64,000 nucleotides of DNA from Paraburkholderia ginsengiterrae (GTDB lineage Bacteria; Pseudomonadota; Gammaproteobacteria; Burkholderiales; Burkholderiaceae), in the NCBI RefSeq assembly GCF_001645125.1, contig NZ_LXKA01000254.1:32268-96267 (forward strand), read 5' to 3'. Shown here in pieces: positions 35,106 to 44,026 of the stretch; position 1 is the stretch's first letter, and each line of letters starts with the position of its first letter. The translations under genes and the position numbers were made by a program. The notes under the pieces were generated by a model. The model searched no databases. It saw nothing but the letters and a program-made list of their open reading frames with translations, and had not been told where the DNA came from.

Positions 35106-36659
35106 CTAGAACGCTTTTATCGGCACGTTCACCAGCAGCCGGTATTCCATGTTGTTACCGTCTGAGTAGTGGTACTGACTGTTGTGCCACATTGCCATCA
35201 ACGTGATCTTCGTATCCTTGAAGCGCCCGCTTTGCAGCGTATAGCTGGGAATGAAGCCGAACTCATGGTGATGCCCGTGCACCGGCTCGCCGTTCTTCCA
35301 ATAAAGATCGTGCAGCGGCGCCGAGGGCGAGGCGTTCGCCGCCGCCCCGGCCGAGGCGTCCGCCCCCCAGCCGTATCCCCCCCAGAACGTCGCCTTGAGA
35401 CCCGGCACGCCGGCGTACTTGCCGTCGAACGTATAACGCAACTGCAGCGACTGCTCGTGCGGCGCGTTGTAGTCCACGTCCATCGAGTTGGTCAGGTAAT
35501 TGCCGTTGGTTTCGTTGACGTAGTCGAAGAACTGGTCGCCGAGCACCTGCTGGTAACCAAGCAGAAGTCCGTGGGGACCGTGTTGCGCGGAGACCGACAG
35601 GCTGTAGGCGTTACTGTTGATGGGCCCCTGACGAGCAGCGCCGGTGTCGCGCGTCGAGTAGATATTGGCGAGTCCGCTCCATTTGATCGTGGCCGGATCG
35701 CCGAACGACTGCGCCACGGAACCGTAGTACTGGCGCCAGACGTCATCGGCCTGATCGGCATAGAGCGACATCTCGCCGTTTTCTGAGTAGTGCCAGGTGC
35801 CGCCCACATACGTGAGGCGGTCGATCCGCGTACCGCCATACGAGGTGGTCAGATTGCTCAGGTTTGTGTGGCCGCGCGCGTCGACTTTGGTGAAGCTGCC
35901 GGCCTGAAGTGTGGTGTGCGCGAGATCGTCGCTGGCGAGGGACACGCCGAGAAAGGTGGGCGGCAGCGCGCGGTTGTCGTGCGGTTCGAGGAACGGGTTG
36001 GTGACGTCCTGCAGGCCGTACTTCACGACCGTTTCCGAAATGCGCGCCTTCATGTCGTACACGCCCGGATAGGCCCACGCGAGCTGGTTCGAACCGCCGC
36101 CGCCCTTCGCCACGTGCACCATGTTGCCCGCACCGTTGCCGCCGTCGAGTTTGAGCGCGCCGAACAGCGACACGTCAGCGCCGAGGCCGATCAGGCCCTG
36201 CGTGTAGCCGGACTCGAAGTTGACTTGCGCGCCCTGAACCCAGGCGTGGCGGTAGATCGTATCCGGTGCCTGGAAGTAGTCGGCGTAGTTGCGAAACTCA
36301 AGTTTCAGATGGCTGTCGGCGATGAAGCCCTTGCTCGCCGCCTGGCTCGACGGGGGCGCCGGCTGCGTAACGGCCTGCTCGGCTTCGGCGTTGACGATGG
36401 CGTTGGTGGTGTCGGGCTGATCGTTGCGCACCTCGCCGCCCTGTTCCGCCCGGCGCTTGCCGGATTGACTGCTTTGAGCAGGATTCGCAAACGTTTGCGC
36501 GAACGTGCGAGTTCGCGACGTTTCGGAATTGGACTCCACTGCGCTGTCGTCGGCGTTGGCATTCGCGGCTAGCACGAATGCGGGCAGCGTAAACGCGCAG
36601 TAGAAGAAGGTCGCGGTGCCGGATCTTTTTGTCCGGTTTTTTGATCGACTATGGTTCAT
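35106..36659 (-). CDS. OprD-family outer-membrane porin with an N-terminal extension
   Basis: A 517-residue porin with a signal peptide ending near ANA-DD (residue 37). The OprD barrel begins at about 111 (GFIADSHLKLEFRNY), ends with the beta strand EYRLLVNVPIKAF and a terminal Phe, and has OprD-like repeats in between. Between signal and barrel lie about 73 polar residues, rich in Ser, Gln, Ala and Pro, which typical OprD proteins lack. GGGAG lies upstream of the ATG at 36659. It follows the oligopeptide ABC operon on the same strand with a 151-bp gap. Pseudomonas has a peptide porin (OpdP) in a dpp locus, so a role in peptide uptake is likely but inferred. Confidence 0.87.
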   Translation of the reverse strand: MNHSRSKNRTKRSGTATFFYCAFTLPAFVLAANANADDSAVESNSETSRTRTFAQTFANPAQSSQSGKRRAEQGGEVRNDQPDTTNAIVNAEAEQAVTQPAPPSSQAASKGFIADSHLKLEFRNYADYFQAPDTIYRHAWVQGAQVNFESGYTQGLIGLGADVSLFGALKLDGGNGAGNMVHVAKGGGGSNQLAWAYPGVYDMKARISETVVKYGLQDVTNPFLEPHDNRALPPTFLGVSLASDDLAHTTLQAGSFTKVDARGHTNLSNLTTSYGGTRIDRLTYVGGTWHYSENGEMSLYADQADDVWRQYYGSVAQSFGDPATIKWSGLANIYSTRDTGAARQGPINSNAYSLSVSAQHGPHGLLLGYQQVLGDQFFDYVNETNGNYLTNSMDVDYNAPHEQSLQLRYTFDGKYAGVPGLKATFWGGYGWGADASAGAAANASPSAPLHDLYWKNGEPVHGHHHEFGFIPSYTLQSGRFKDTKITLMAMWHNSQYHYSDGNNMEYRLLVNVPIKAF

Positions 36660-36810
36660 TGAAAAGCTCCCTGATTATTGTGATGATTCTTGGGCTGGCG
36701 GTTGGCCAGTCCAGGCCTGTCGTCCTCCTGCCGGGGCAGAGCGAACGAATCCACCAGCGCGATGGCCTATCGCGCCGGGGAATACGGTCGGACTTCTCAG
36801 GTTCCTTGCA

Positions 36811-37857
36811 TTAGCGCCCGCTCAAGGACGCTTCCTTCATCATGTCCCCCACGCGAATGCACGCGACGCGGGTTGCGTTTGCACCGTGCGTGATTGCCTG
36901 CGGAACATCCTGGGCGCACGCTTCGATCGCATCCGGGCAACGCGTGCGGAACGCGCAGCCGGAGGGCGGATTGAGTGGCGAGGCAATCTCGCCGCGCAAC
37001 AGCAGATGACGGCGCGCGCGCTCCACGACCGGATCGGGCACCGGTACGGCGGAAAGCAACGCGCGCGTGTACGGGTGGCGCGGCGTGCCGTACACGTCGC
37101 GCTTGTCGCCGAACTCCATCACCCGTCCCAGATACATCACCAGCACGCGATGGCTGATCGCTTTGACTACAGCCAGATCGTGTGCCACGAACAGCAGCGA
37201 GAGCGACAGCTCACGTTGCAGATCGCGCAGCAGGTTGACGATCTGTGCCTGGATCGACACATCGAGTGCCGATACCGGCTCGTCGCAGATCACCAGTTGC
37301 GGTTCGCCGATCAGCGCGCGTGCGATGCCGACGCGCTGGCACTGGCCGCCCGAAAATTCGTGCGGATAGCGGCGCAAATGTTGCGCGTTGAGGCCGACGC
37401 GTTCGAGCATGGTCAGCACGCGCCGCTGCACGTCGGCGCGCGCGATGTCCTGGCCGTGCGTCGTCAGCGGCTCGGCGACGATCTGTTCGATCGTCATGCG
37501 CGGGTCGAGCGAGGCGAGCGGGTCCTGGAAAATCATCTGCACGTCGCGGCGCAAACGCGAGGTGTCGCGGCGCGCGCCCGGCAGCACGGTTTCGTCGCCG
37601 AGCCAGCGCACGCTGCCGTCCGCCACCGGTGCCAGCCCGATGATGGCGCGCGCCAGCGTGGACTTGCCGCAACCCGATTCGCCGACGAGCCCCACGGTCT
37701 CGCCGCGCCGCACGTTGAATGACACGCCGTCCACGGCACGCAGCATGGTTTTGCCGGACCACGGAAAGCCGCCGCGCGGCACGCCGAACTGCACCTTGAG
37801 ATTGTCGACGCGCAGCAGCGTGGCCGCGTCCTGGCTTGAATGTGCGGTGTTTGTCAT
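36811..37857 (-). CDS. Oligopeptide/dipeptide ABC transporter ATP-binding protein (DppF/OppF type)
   Basis: A 348-residue ABC ATPase: Walker A GESGCGKST, signature FSGGQCQR, Walker B VICDEPVSALD, and the C-terminal oligopeptide-type domain with FRTRCPDAIEAC. The ATG at 37857 overlaps the stop of the partner ATPase (ATGA). A longer open frame into that gene is ignored. The last gene of the five-gene peptide importer operon. Confidence 0.92.
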   Translation of the reverse strand: MTNTAHSSQDAATLLRVDNLKVQFGVPRGGFPWSGKTMLRAVDGVSFNVRRGETVGLVGESGCGKSTLARAIIGLAPVADGSVRWLGDETVLPGARRDTSRLRRDVQMIFQDPLASLDPRMTIEQIVAEPLTTHGQDIARADVQRRVLTMLERVGLNAQHLRRYPHEFSGGQCQRVGIARALIGEPQLVICDEPVSALDVSIQAQIVNLLRDLQRELSLSLLFVAHDLAVVKAISHRVLVMYLGRVMEFGDKRDVYGTPRHPYTRALLSAVPVPDPVVERARRHLLLRGEIASPLNPPSGCAFRTRCPDAIEACAQDVPQAITHGANATRVACIRVGDMMKEASLSGR

Positions 37858-38849
37858 GCGTGTTGTGCCTCGAGGATTTCCGTCACCGGCCGATGACACG
37901 CGCGCAGGGCACCCGCGCTGCTTTCGGTGACGGACAGCGGCGGGCGCGATTCGCGGCAGCGGTCGCTGCAATACGCGCAGCGGGGCGCGAAGGCGCATCC
38001 CGTGCCGGCCTCGCCGGGCAGCGGCGGATTGCCGGGAATGGTTTGCAACGGACGGTCGTCGTCGTCGGTCAGACGGGGCAGGGCATTCAGCAGGCCGAGC
38101 GTGTACGGATGCGTCGGCGCGGCGAACAGCGCGGCGGCATTCGCCTGCTCGACGGTCTGGCCGGCGTACATCACCATCACGTCGTCGCACAGGCCGGCCA
38201 CCACGCCCATGTCGTGCGTGATCAGAATGATCGCCGTGCCGCGTTCGCTGTTCAGCTCGCGCAGCAATTCGATGATCTGCGCCTGCACGGTCACGTCGAG
38301 CGCGGTGGTGGGTTCGTCGGCGATCAGGATTTCGGGCTCGGAGAGGAGCGCCATTGCGATCATCACGCGTTGCCGCATGCCGCCGGAAAATTCATGCGGA
38401 TACATGTTGATGCGCCGCGCGGCATCCGGAATGCGCACCGATTCCAGCGTTTCGATCGCACGGCGGCGCGCTTCGCGGCGCGACATCTTGCGGTGCAGCT
38501 GAAGCGTCTCGGTCATCTGCCGCTCGATCGTGAGGAACGGGTTGAGCGAGGTCATCGGGTCCTGAAAGATCATGCCGATCCGGTCGCCGCGAATCTGGTT
38601 CAGCGCCGCTTCGTTCATGGTCAGCAGGTTTTCGCCGCGATAGAGCGCGCTGCCCGACACCCTGCCGTTGCCGGCCAGCAGGCCCAGCAGCGCCATCACG
38701 GTCTGGCTCTTGCCCGAGCCCGACTCGCCGACAATCCCGAGCGTGCGGCCGGCTTCCAGTGAAAACGACACGCCTTGCACCGCGTCGACGGGGGCGCCTT
38801 CGCGGCGCGTAAAGCGCACGCTGAGGTCTTTGACTTCGAGTAGCGGCAT
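37854..38849 (-). CDS. Oligopeptide/dipeptide ABC transporter ATP-binding protein (DppD/OppD type)
   Basis: A 331-residue ABC ATPase: Walker A GESGSGKSQ, signature FSGGMRQR, Walker B ILIADEPTTALD, and the C-terminal Cys-rich oligopeptide signature (GCAFAPRCAYCSDRC). Note Gln instead of the usual Thr/Ser directly after the Walker A Ser, which is common in OppD-type subunits. Start at 38849 with AAGGA upstream, one base from the permease stop. Confidence 0.92.
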   Translation of the reverse strand: MPLLEVKDLSVRFTRREGAPVDAVQGVSFSLEAGRTLGIVGESGSGKSQTVMALLGLLAGNGRVSGSALYRGENLLTMNEAALNQIRGDRIGMIFQDPMTSLNPFLTIERQMTETLQLHRKMSRREARRRAIETLESVRIPDAARRINMYPHEFSGGMRQRVMIAMALLSEPEILIADEPTTALDVTVQAQIIELLRELNSERGTAIILITHDMGVVAGLCDDVMVMYAGQTVEQANAAALFAAPTHPYTLGLLNALPRLTDDDDRPLQTIPGNPPLPGEAGTGCAFAPRCAYCSDRCRESRPPLSVTESSAGALRACHRPVTEILEAQHA

Positions 38850-38850
38850 G

Positions 38851-39765
38851 TCAGCGGTCCTTCGGGTCGAATGCATCGCGCAAACCGTCGCCGACGAAGT
38901 TCACGCAATACAGCGTGGCGCACAGCATCACGGCGGGGCACAGCAGCAGCCAGGGCATCGATTCGAGCTTCTGCGCGCCGTCCTGAATCAGCACGCCCCA
39001 GCTCGTCATCGGCTCCTGCACGCCGAGGCCGAGGAACGACAGCACCGATTCGGTCAGCACGATGTTCGGCACCGTCACGCTGGCGTACACCACGACCACA
39101 CCCAACAGATTCGGCACGACGTGGCGCGCGATGATCGAGCCGGAACTCACGCCGATTGCGCGGGCGGCGTCGATGAATTCGCGCGAACGCAGCGACAGCG
39201 TCTGGCCGCGCACCACGCGCGCCATGTCGAGCCACGAGAATGCGCTGATGGTGAGCACGACCAGGTAGAACGCGCGGCCGAACATCGTCATCATCAGGAT
39301 CGCGATCAGCATGTAGGGGATCGCGTACATCATGTCGACGATACGCATCATCACCGCGTCGACGCGGCCGCCCAGATAGCCCGCGGTCGCGCCGTACGCA
39401 ACGCCGATCAGCCCGGACACGAGCGTGCCGAGCAGGCCGACTTCGAGCGACACACGCCCGCCTTCCAGCGTGCGCGCGAGCAGGTCGCGGCCGAGTTCGT
39501 CGGTGCCGAACCAGTGCATGTTCTGCAGGGTGGGCGGCAGGCTGATGGCGCTCCAGTCGCTATCGATCGGACCGTTCGGCAGGAACCACGGACCGGCCAC
39601 GCAGGCAATCACGATCAGCAGCAAGACGACGAGGCCGGAAAACGCCGCGCGGTTGCGCACGAAACGCCACGCGGCGGTGGCGAGCGGGCCGCGCGAACGG
39701 GGCGCCTTCGCGATGGCCGCGAGCGGATCGAGCGCCGCGGCAGTCGATTGAAGAGAGCGGGGCAT
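38851..39765 (-). CDS. Oligopeptide/dipeptide ABC transporter permease (DppC/OppC type)
   Basis: A 304-residue inner-membrane permease with the N-terminal OppC segment (NRAAFSGLVVLLLIVIACV), then HWFGTDELGRDLLAR, which is diagnostic of the DppC/OppC group, and the EAA loop (DAARAIGVSSGSIIARHVVPN). It pairs with the DppB-type permease 3 bp upstream. Confidence 0.93.
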   Translation of the reverse strand: MPRSLQSTAAALDPLAAIAKAPRSRGPLATAAWRFVRNRAAFSGLVVLLLIVIACVAGPWFLPNGPIDSDWSAISLPPTLQNMHWFGTDELGRDLLARTLEGGRVSLEVGLLGTLVSGLIGVAYGATAGYLGGRVDAVMMRIVDMMYAIPYMLIAILMMTMFGRAFYLVVLTISAFSWLDMARVVRGQTLSLRSREFIDAARAIGVSSGSIIARHVVPNLLGVVVVYASVTVPNIVLTESVLSFLGLGVQEPMTSWGVLIQDGAQKLESMPWLLLCPAVMLCATLYCVNFVGDGLRDAFDPKDR

Positions 39766-39768
39766 GGA

Positions 39769-40707
39769 TCAGTACCGGATGCGCGGATCGAGCCACGCAT
39801 ACGCGAGGTCGACCAGCAGGTTGAACAGCACGGCGACGGCGGTGGTCAGCACGACGAGGCCGAGTACAAGCGTGTAGTCGCGATTGATCGCGCCGTTGAC
39901 GACCAGTTGGCCGAGGCCCGGCAGCGCGAATACCGATTCGGTGACCACAGCCGCGGTGATCGACGAGATGCAGATCGAGCCGAGCAGCGACACCACCGGC
40001 ATCAGCGCGGGCTTCATGGCGTGGCGCAGCACAATCGTGCGGCCCGGCAAGCCCTTCGCGCGCGCGGTGCGGATGAAGTTGCCCGACAGCACTTCGATCA
40101 TGCTGCCGCGCATCACGCGGGCAATCGCGGCGACGTTGATGATGGTGAGCAGCACGATTGGCAGCACGCGATAGCGCCACTCGCCTTCGCCCCAGCCGCC
40201 GGCGGGCAGCCAGCCGTGTCCTTCGGAGGTCTTCAGCAGGATCGCGAAGATCCACACCAGCACCGGACCCAGCACGAACGGCGGCACCACGTTGCCGATA
40301 TTGCCGAGCACCATGACGAAGTGATCGACGAAGCGGTCGCGCCGCACGGCGGCCACCGTGCCGAGCGCGACGCCGATCACGAGCGCGATCGGCACCGACA
40401 CGCCGCCCACGCCGAGGCTTACCGGCAGCGCTTTCCACACCAGATCGTTGACGGTCCAGTCGGCGTAGCGGAACGACGGCCCGAGATCGCCGTGCAGCAG
40501 CGCGCCGAGGTAGTGGAGGTACTGCAGCCACAACGGTTCGTCGAGGTGGTATTTGGCATTGAGGTTCGCCATCACGGCCGCCGACAGGTGCTTCTCGGTG
40601 TCGAACGGTCCGCCCGGGGTGAGGTGCAGCAGCAGGTAGCACGCGGTGATCACGGCGAGAATCGTCGGGATCGCCCAGAGCGTGCGGCGCAGCGTATAGG
40701 CCAGCAT
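39769..40707 (-). CDS. Oligopeptide/dipeptide ABC transporter permease (DppB/OppB type)
   Basis: A 312-residue permease opening with MLAYTLRRTLWAIPTILAVI and PGGPFD, both typical of DppB/OppB, with the EAA loop near TARAKGLPGRTIVLRHAMKPAL. It follows the binding-protein gene by 16 bp. Confidence 0.93.
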   Translation of the reverse strand: MLAYTLRRTLWAIPTILAVITACYLLLHLTPGGPFDTEKHLSAAVMANLNAKYHLDEPLWLQYLHYLGALLHGDLGPSFRYADWTVNDLVWKALPVSLGVGGVSVPIALVIGVALGTVAAVRRDRFVDHFVMVLGNIGNVVPPFVLGPVLVWIFAILLKTSEGHGWLPAGGWGEGEWRYRVLPIVLLTIINVAAIARVMRGSMIEVLSGNFIRTARAKGLPGRTIVLRHAMKPALMPVVSLLGSICISSITAAVVTESVFALPGLGQLVVNGAINRDYTLVLGLVVLTTAVAVLFNLLVDLAYAWLDPRIRY

Positions 40708-40723
40708 GACGGTGCTCCCGCGC

Positions 40724-42340
40724 TTAGTGCTTGATCAGATACATGTCTTGCGTGGCGCGCTGGTCGACGTAGTTGGTCGACGTGTAGCCACCCACATACG
40801 GCTTGACCAGCCGGTCCGCCGAATACTGGAACAGCGGCACCATCGGGTAGTCGTTCATGATCATGTCGTGGGCCTGCGTGAGCATGGCGGTGCGCTTGGC
40901 GTCGTCGAGCTGCTGGTTCGCCTGCTCGACCAGCTTGTCGGCTTGCGGGTTGCAGTTGTGCTGATCGTTCTGCAAGCTGTTGCAGCGGATCAGATCGAAA
41001 TACGACATGGCGTCGTTGTAGTCGACGAACCAGCCGTCGCGCGAAGCCTGCACCTTGCCGTCGTGGCGCTGCTTGAGAAGCACCTTGTATTCGACGTTTT
41101 CCAGCTTGGCGGTCACGCCGAGCTTGGTGCGCCATTCGGAGGCCGTGAACAGCGCGACCTTCTTATGCAGGTCGTTGGTGTTGTAGGTGAGCGTGAAAGT
41201 CAGCGGCTTCGTATCAGAGTAGCCTGCCTCCTTCAGCAGGTTGCGCGCGTAGTCCACGCGCTTGCCCATCGGCCAGCCGGCCCAGTCGGGCTTGAAGACG
41301 GCCGCGCCTTGCGTGCCCTTGGCGATCAGGCCGTACATCGGCAGTTCGCCGTCCGCGGTCAGGCGCTGGGTCAGCAGGTCGCGGTCGAGCACCATCGAGA
41401 GGGCCTGGCGTACGCGCTTGTCCTTGAAGGCCGGGTCGTCGTTGTTCAGGCTGTAGTAATACGTGGCGATCTGCAGGCCGGTTTTCAGCTCGGAACCGAA
41501 CTGCTTGCTCACCTGCGCATAGATGCCCGACGGGATCTGATAGGTGTAGTCGAACTGGCCTGCCTGGTACATGCGCATCGCCGTTTCGTCGTTTTCGATC
41601 GGCAGGTAGGTCACTTTCGTGATCACCACGTTGCCTGCATTCCAGTACGTCTTGCTCTTCGTGCCTACGATGCGGTTGCCCGGCTGCCAGTCGGCCAGCG
41701 CGTAGGGCCCGTTGCCGACGAAGTTGCCCGGGCGGGTCCATTCGCCGCCGAACTTCGCGACCACGTCGCGATTGACCGGCGCCATGCTAGGCATGGCCAC
41801 CAGTTGCGGGAAGAAGGCGGCGGGCGCCTCGGTCTTGACTTCCAGCGTATAAGGATCGACTGCGCGAACGCCAAGGCTCGTCAGCGGCGCCTTGCCGGCG
41901 AGAATCGCCTTGGCGTTCTTTACGAACTCGACCAGGATGGTGTACTTCGAACCGGTTTTCGGATCGATCACGCGCTGCCATGAATAGATGAAGTCCGCTG
42001 CCGTGACCGGCTGGCCGTTGCTCCAGCGCGCATCGTGACGCAGCTTGAACACCCACGTATCCGGCGCGGTGCGCGTCCACGACTGCGCGACGCCCGGCAC
42101 GATTGCCCCCGCCGCGTCGATGCGCGTCAGCCCTTCGAACAGGTCGAGCGCAATGGTATCGCCGGTCCACGATTCGATGTGCGCGGGATCGAGCGATTCG
42201 GTTTCGGCCGGCACCTGGCGGGTGATTTCCTGGGTGGCGGCGAGCGTGACGCCGGGCGGCACGGTGACGGCGAAGGCGGACGGGGCAAATGCAAGGACGA
42301 GCGCGGTCAGCGCCGTTGCATGGACAAACGGGATTTTCAT
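40724..42340 (-). CDS. Oligopeptide ABC transporter substrate-binding protein (OppA/MppA type)
   Basis: A 538-residue periplasmic SBP family 5 protein. Signal peptide MKIPFVHATALTALVLAFA, cleavage near AFA-VT; then AETESLDPAHIESWTGDTIALDLFEGL, FKLRHDARWSNGQPVTAADF and WFVDYNDAMSYFDL, as in OppA. The ATG at 42340 is the only start giving a signal peptide. It heads the peptide importer operon that runs to 36811, and lies downstream of an XRE-cupin regulator gene on the same strand. Confidence 0.92.
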   Translation of the reverse strand: MKIPFVHATALTALVLAFAPSAFAVTVPPGVTLAATQEITRQVPAETESLDPAHIESWTGDTIALDLFEGLTRIDAAGAIVPGVAQSWTRTAPDTWVFKLRHDARWSNGQPVTAADFIYSWQRVIDPKTGSKYTILVEFVKNAKAILAGKAPLTSLGVRAVDPYTLEVKTEAPAAFFPQLVAMPSMAPVNRDVVAKFGGEWTRPGNFVGNGPYALADWQPGNRIVGTKSKTYWNAGNVVITKVTYLPIENDETAMRMYQAGQFDYTYQIPSGIYAQVSKQFGSELKTGLQIATYYYSLNNDDPAFKDKRVRQALSMVLDRDLLTQRLTADGELPMYGLIAKGTQGAAVFKPDWAGWPMGKRVDYARNLLKEAGYSDTKPLTFTLTYNTNDLHKKVALFTASEWRTKLGVTAKLENVEYKVLLKQRHDGKVQASRDGWFVDYNDAMSYFDLIRCNSLQNDQHNCNPQADKLVEQANQQLDDAKRTAMLTQAHDMIMNDYPMVPLFQYSADRLVKPYVGGYTSTNYVDQRATQDMYLIKH

Positions 42341-42514
42341 CGGTTGAGATCGCAGGAAAGGTCGAGAAGGAAACGCGCTGGCGCTAAAGCGCCGGGTTAG
42401 CTGCGTTGCCCGGGCCATGGCGGCCCTTGTTGCTTGTGTCTGACATGCAGGATTCCTTACATTCAGTAATGCAGGCAATCCCTCGCCGGATCGACCGGAT
42501 AAGGCGCCTGCTTT

Positions 42515-43087
42515 TTAGAACAGCCTCGGTGTGCCCACCCAGACGACCACCGACTCGACGCGCGCGGTGTTCAACCAGCTGTGCGGCACCGTCGATTCGT
42601 AATGCGCGCTGTCTCCTGCGTGCAGCACGAACGTCTTGCCTTCCAGCGTCAACGACACTTCGCCGTCGATCACATACATAAACTCTTCCCCGGCATGCGT
42701 GGTGACTTCGGAGCGCTTCTGCCCGGGCGGCATCCTCACCAGGATCGCTTCGAGCTGACGGCCCCCGGTCACGTTGGTCAGCCGCGCGAACAGATTGGCC
42801 GAATCCGCAAAACCGAAAAACTTCAACTGATCGCCGCGGCTCACGCAGCGTTCTTCGCTGGGTGTGTCGACGAAATACTGCACTGTTACCCCGAGTGCGT
42901 GGGCGATCCCGGCCAGCGACGTGATGGACGGTGACGCCAGGCCACGCTCTACCTGCGACAGAAACGGCTTGGAAATCCCCGCCGCCGTTGCTGTGTCATC
43001 CAGCGTGCGCTTGAGCCGCTGCCGCAGCGCGCGGATCTTGCTGCCGATTTCAAGTGCCGGATTGCTCTTTTGAATTGTTGTGACCAT
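42515..43087 (-). CDS. XRE-family regulator with C-terminal cupin domain
   Basis: A 190-residue protein. An N-terminal HTH (about 15-70; IRALRQRLKRTLDDTATAAGISKPFLSQVERGLASPS) is joined to a cupin (about 115-185; GQKRSEVTTHAGEEFMYVIDGEVSL, HAGDSAHYESTVPHSW). Such regulators (PuuR, SutR type) often control transport or catabolism of amino compounds. It precedes the peptide ABC operon on the same strand (175 bp gap). Its upstream DNA has AT-rich dyads; no good ribosome site is visible at 43087. Confidence 0.88.
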   Translation of the reverse strand: MVTTIQKSNPALEIGSKIRALRQRLKRTLDDTATAAGISKPFLSQVERGLASPSITSLAGIAHALGVTVQYFVDTPSEERCVSRGDQLKFFGFADSANLFARLTNVTGGRQLEAILVRMPPGQKRSEVTTHAGEEFMYVIDGEVSLTLEGKTFVLHAGDSAHYESTVPHSWLNTARVESVVVWVGTPRLF

Positions 43088-44026
43088 ATCAGGAGGAAAT
43101 TAGCCCGTCAAAATTTGTTTGATACACGCAAATATGTTTTGATCGTGGTCGAGGATGGGGGCGTCGGGCCTTTAGTCCCCGGTGATGCAACGGACCACAT
43201 TTCGAGACAACACTCTATGTTGCCAGAACCGAAATAGGTACCAGCCAAATTGACCGTTTATTTCCAAAAACGATGTGTCCATGCCGTAATTGCTGCAGTG
43301 TGCCGCCGGTTGGTGTGCTTATGCAGATTGAGTATCGGTGAATAGAGGTACGACACCAAAGGCCATGCACGACGGCAGGCACCGTCGCGGTGCGCAGTTT
43401 GGGCGGGCAGGGACTGAAATCAACGCGGGGTCAGTGGATTCCCTGGGTGACTAAGCAGGTTTCTATTTGCAGAATCAGGCCCGCTTGCGGAGGGGCGCTC
43501 GTGTATCCATCACGCGCGAATCCCGCCGCTGTTTTTCATTCCGCCCGTAGCGATCCTGCGTGGCGGAGCACACCCCGAAGGAAGCCCCTCGGGGGATTGT
43601 CCGGCGCGTTCCATCCGAGCGGCCGCCGGCGTAAGGACACGACTATCACTACCGATTTTTCCCGCCGCGGGCTTGCCGCCCGGCGCCACCTGAGACCGCC
43701 GCCCTTTGCCGGCCTCGGAATCCCTGTTCTCCGCGATGCTTTATCATTGAGCCCGTTCCGCATGCCGGAACCCGAGCCCAAGGTGGCGCAGCGCCCTTCA
43801 GGAAGACTTCCTTCGGAGCGCATCGCGAGGCGGGCACCTGCCCCAATCCCCGGTTTTTCTGCTGACAGTGGCGTTTTGGCGCGCGAATGAGTGCGCCGAT
43901 GAACATGCCCACGCGAATGCCCATGCGCAACGGCGCATGCTTCGCCGAATGTCGTTCCAGATCCCGTTTTACGCACTGCGCGGCCAGTCCGCGCGGCGCC
44001 GCAACCGTTTGAACAAGAGGTACACG
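43088..44026. other. Gene-poor divergent region with an operator-like dyad and a dispersed-repeat-like segment
   Basis: This 939-bp gap separates the XRE-cupin gene from the POT transporter gene. Near its left end, TCAAA-N5-TTTGA (43108-43122) and repeats of TTTGA up to 43143 could be autoregulatory sites. CCCCGA...TCGGGG (43573-43594) is a hairpin. Positions 43801-43837 resemble 51832-51868 and share the core GCGCATCGCG. Open frames of about 165-180 residues on both strands here have no recognisable domain and look like chance frames in GC-rich DNA. Confidence 0.5.

Noticed and set aside
43390-43890. A 166-codon plus-strand frame, and a 179-codon frame opposite it, in the gap before the POT gene
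   Set aside because: No ribosome site, no domain, Arg/Pro-rich composition and overlap with a repeat-like segment; likely chance frames.
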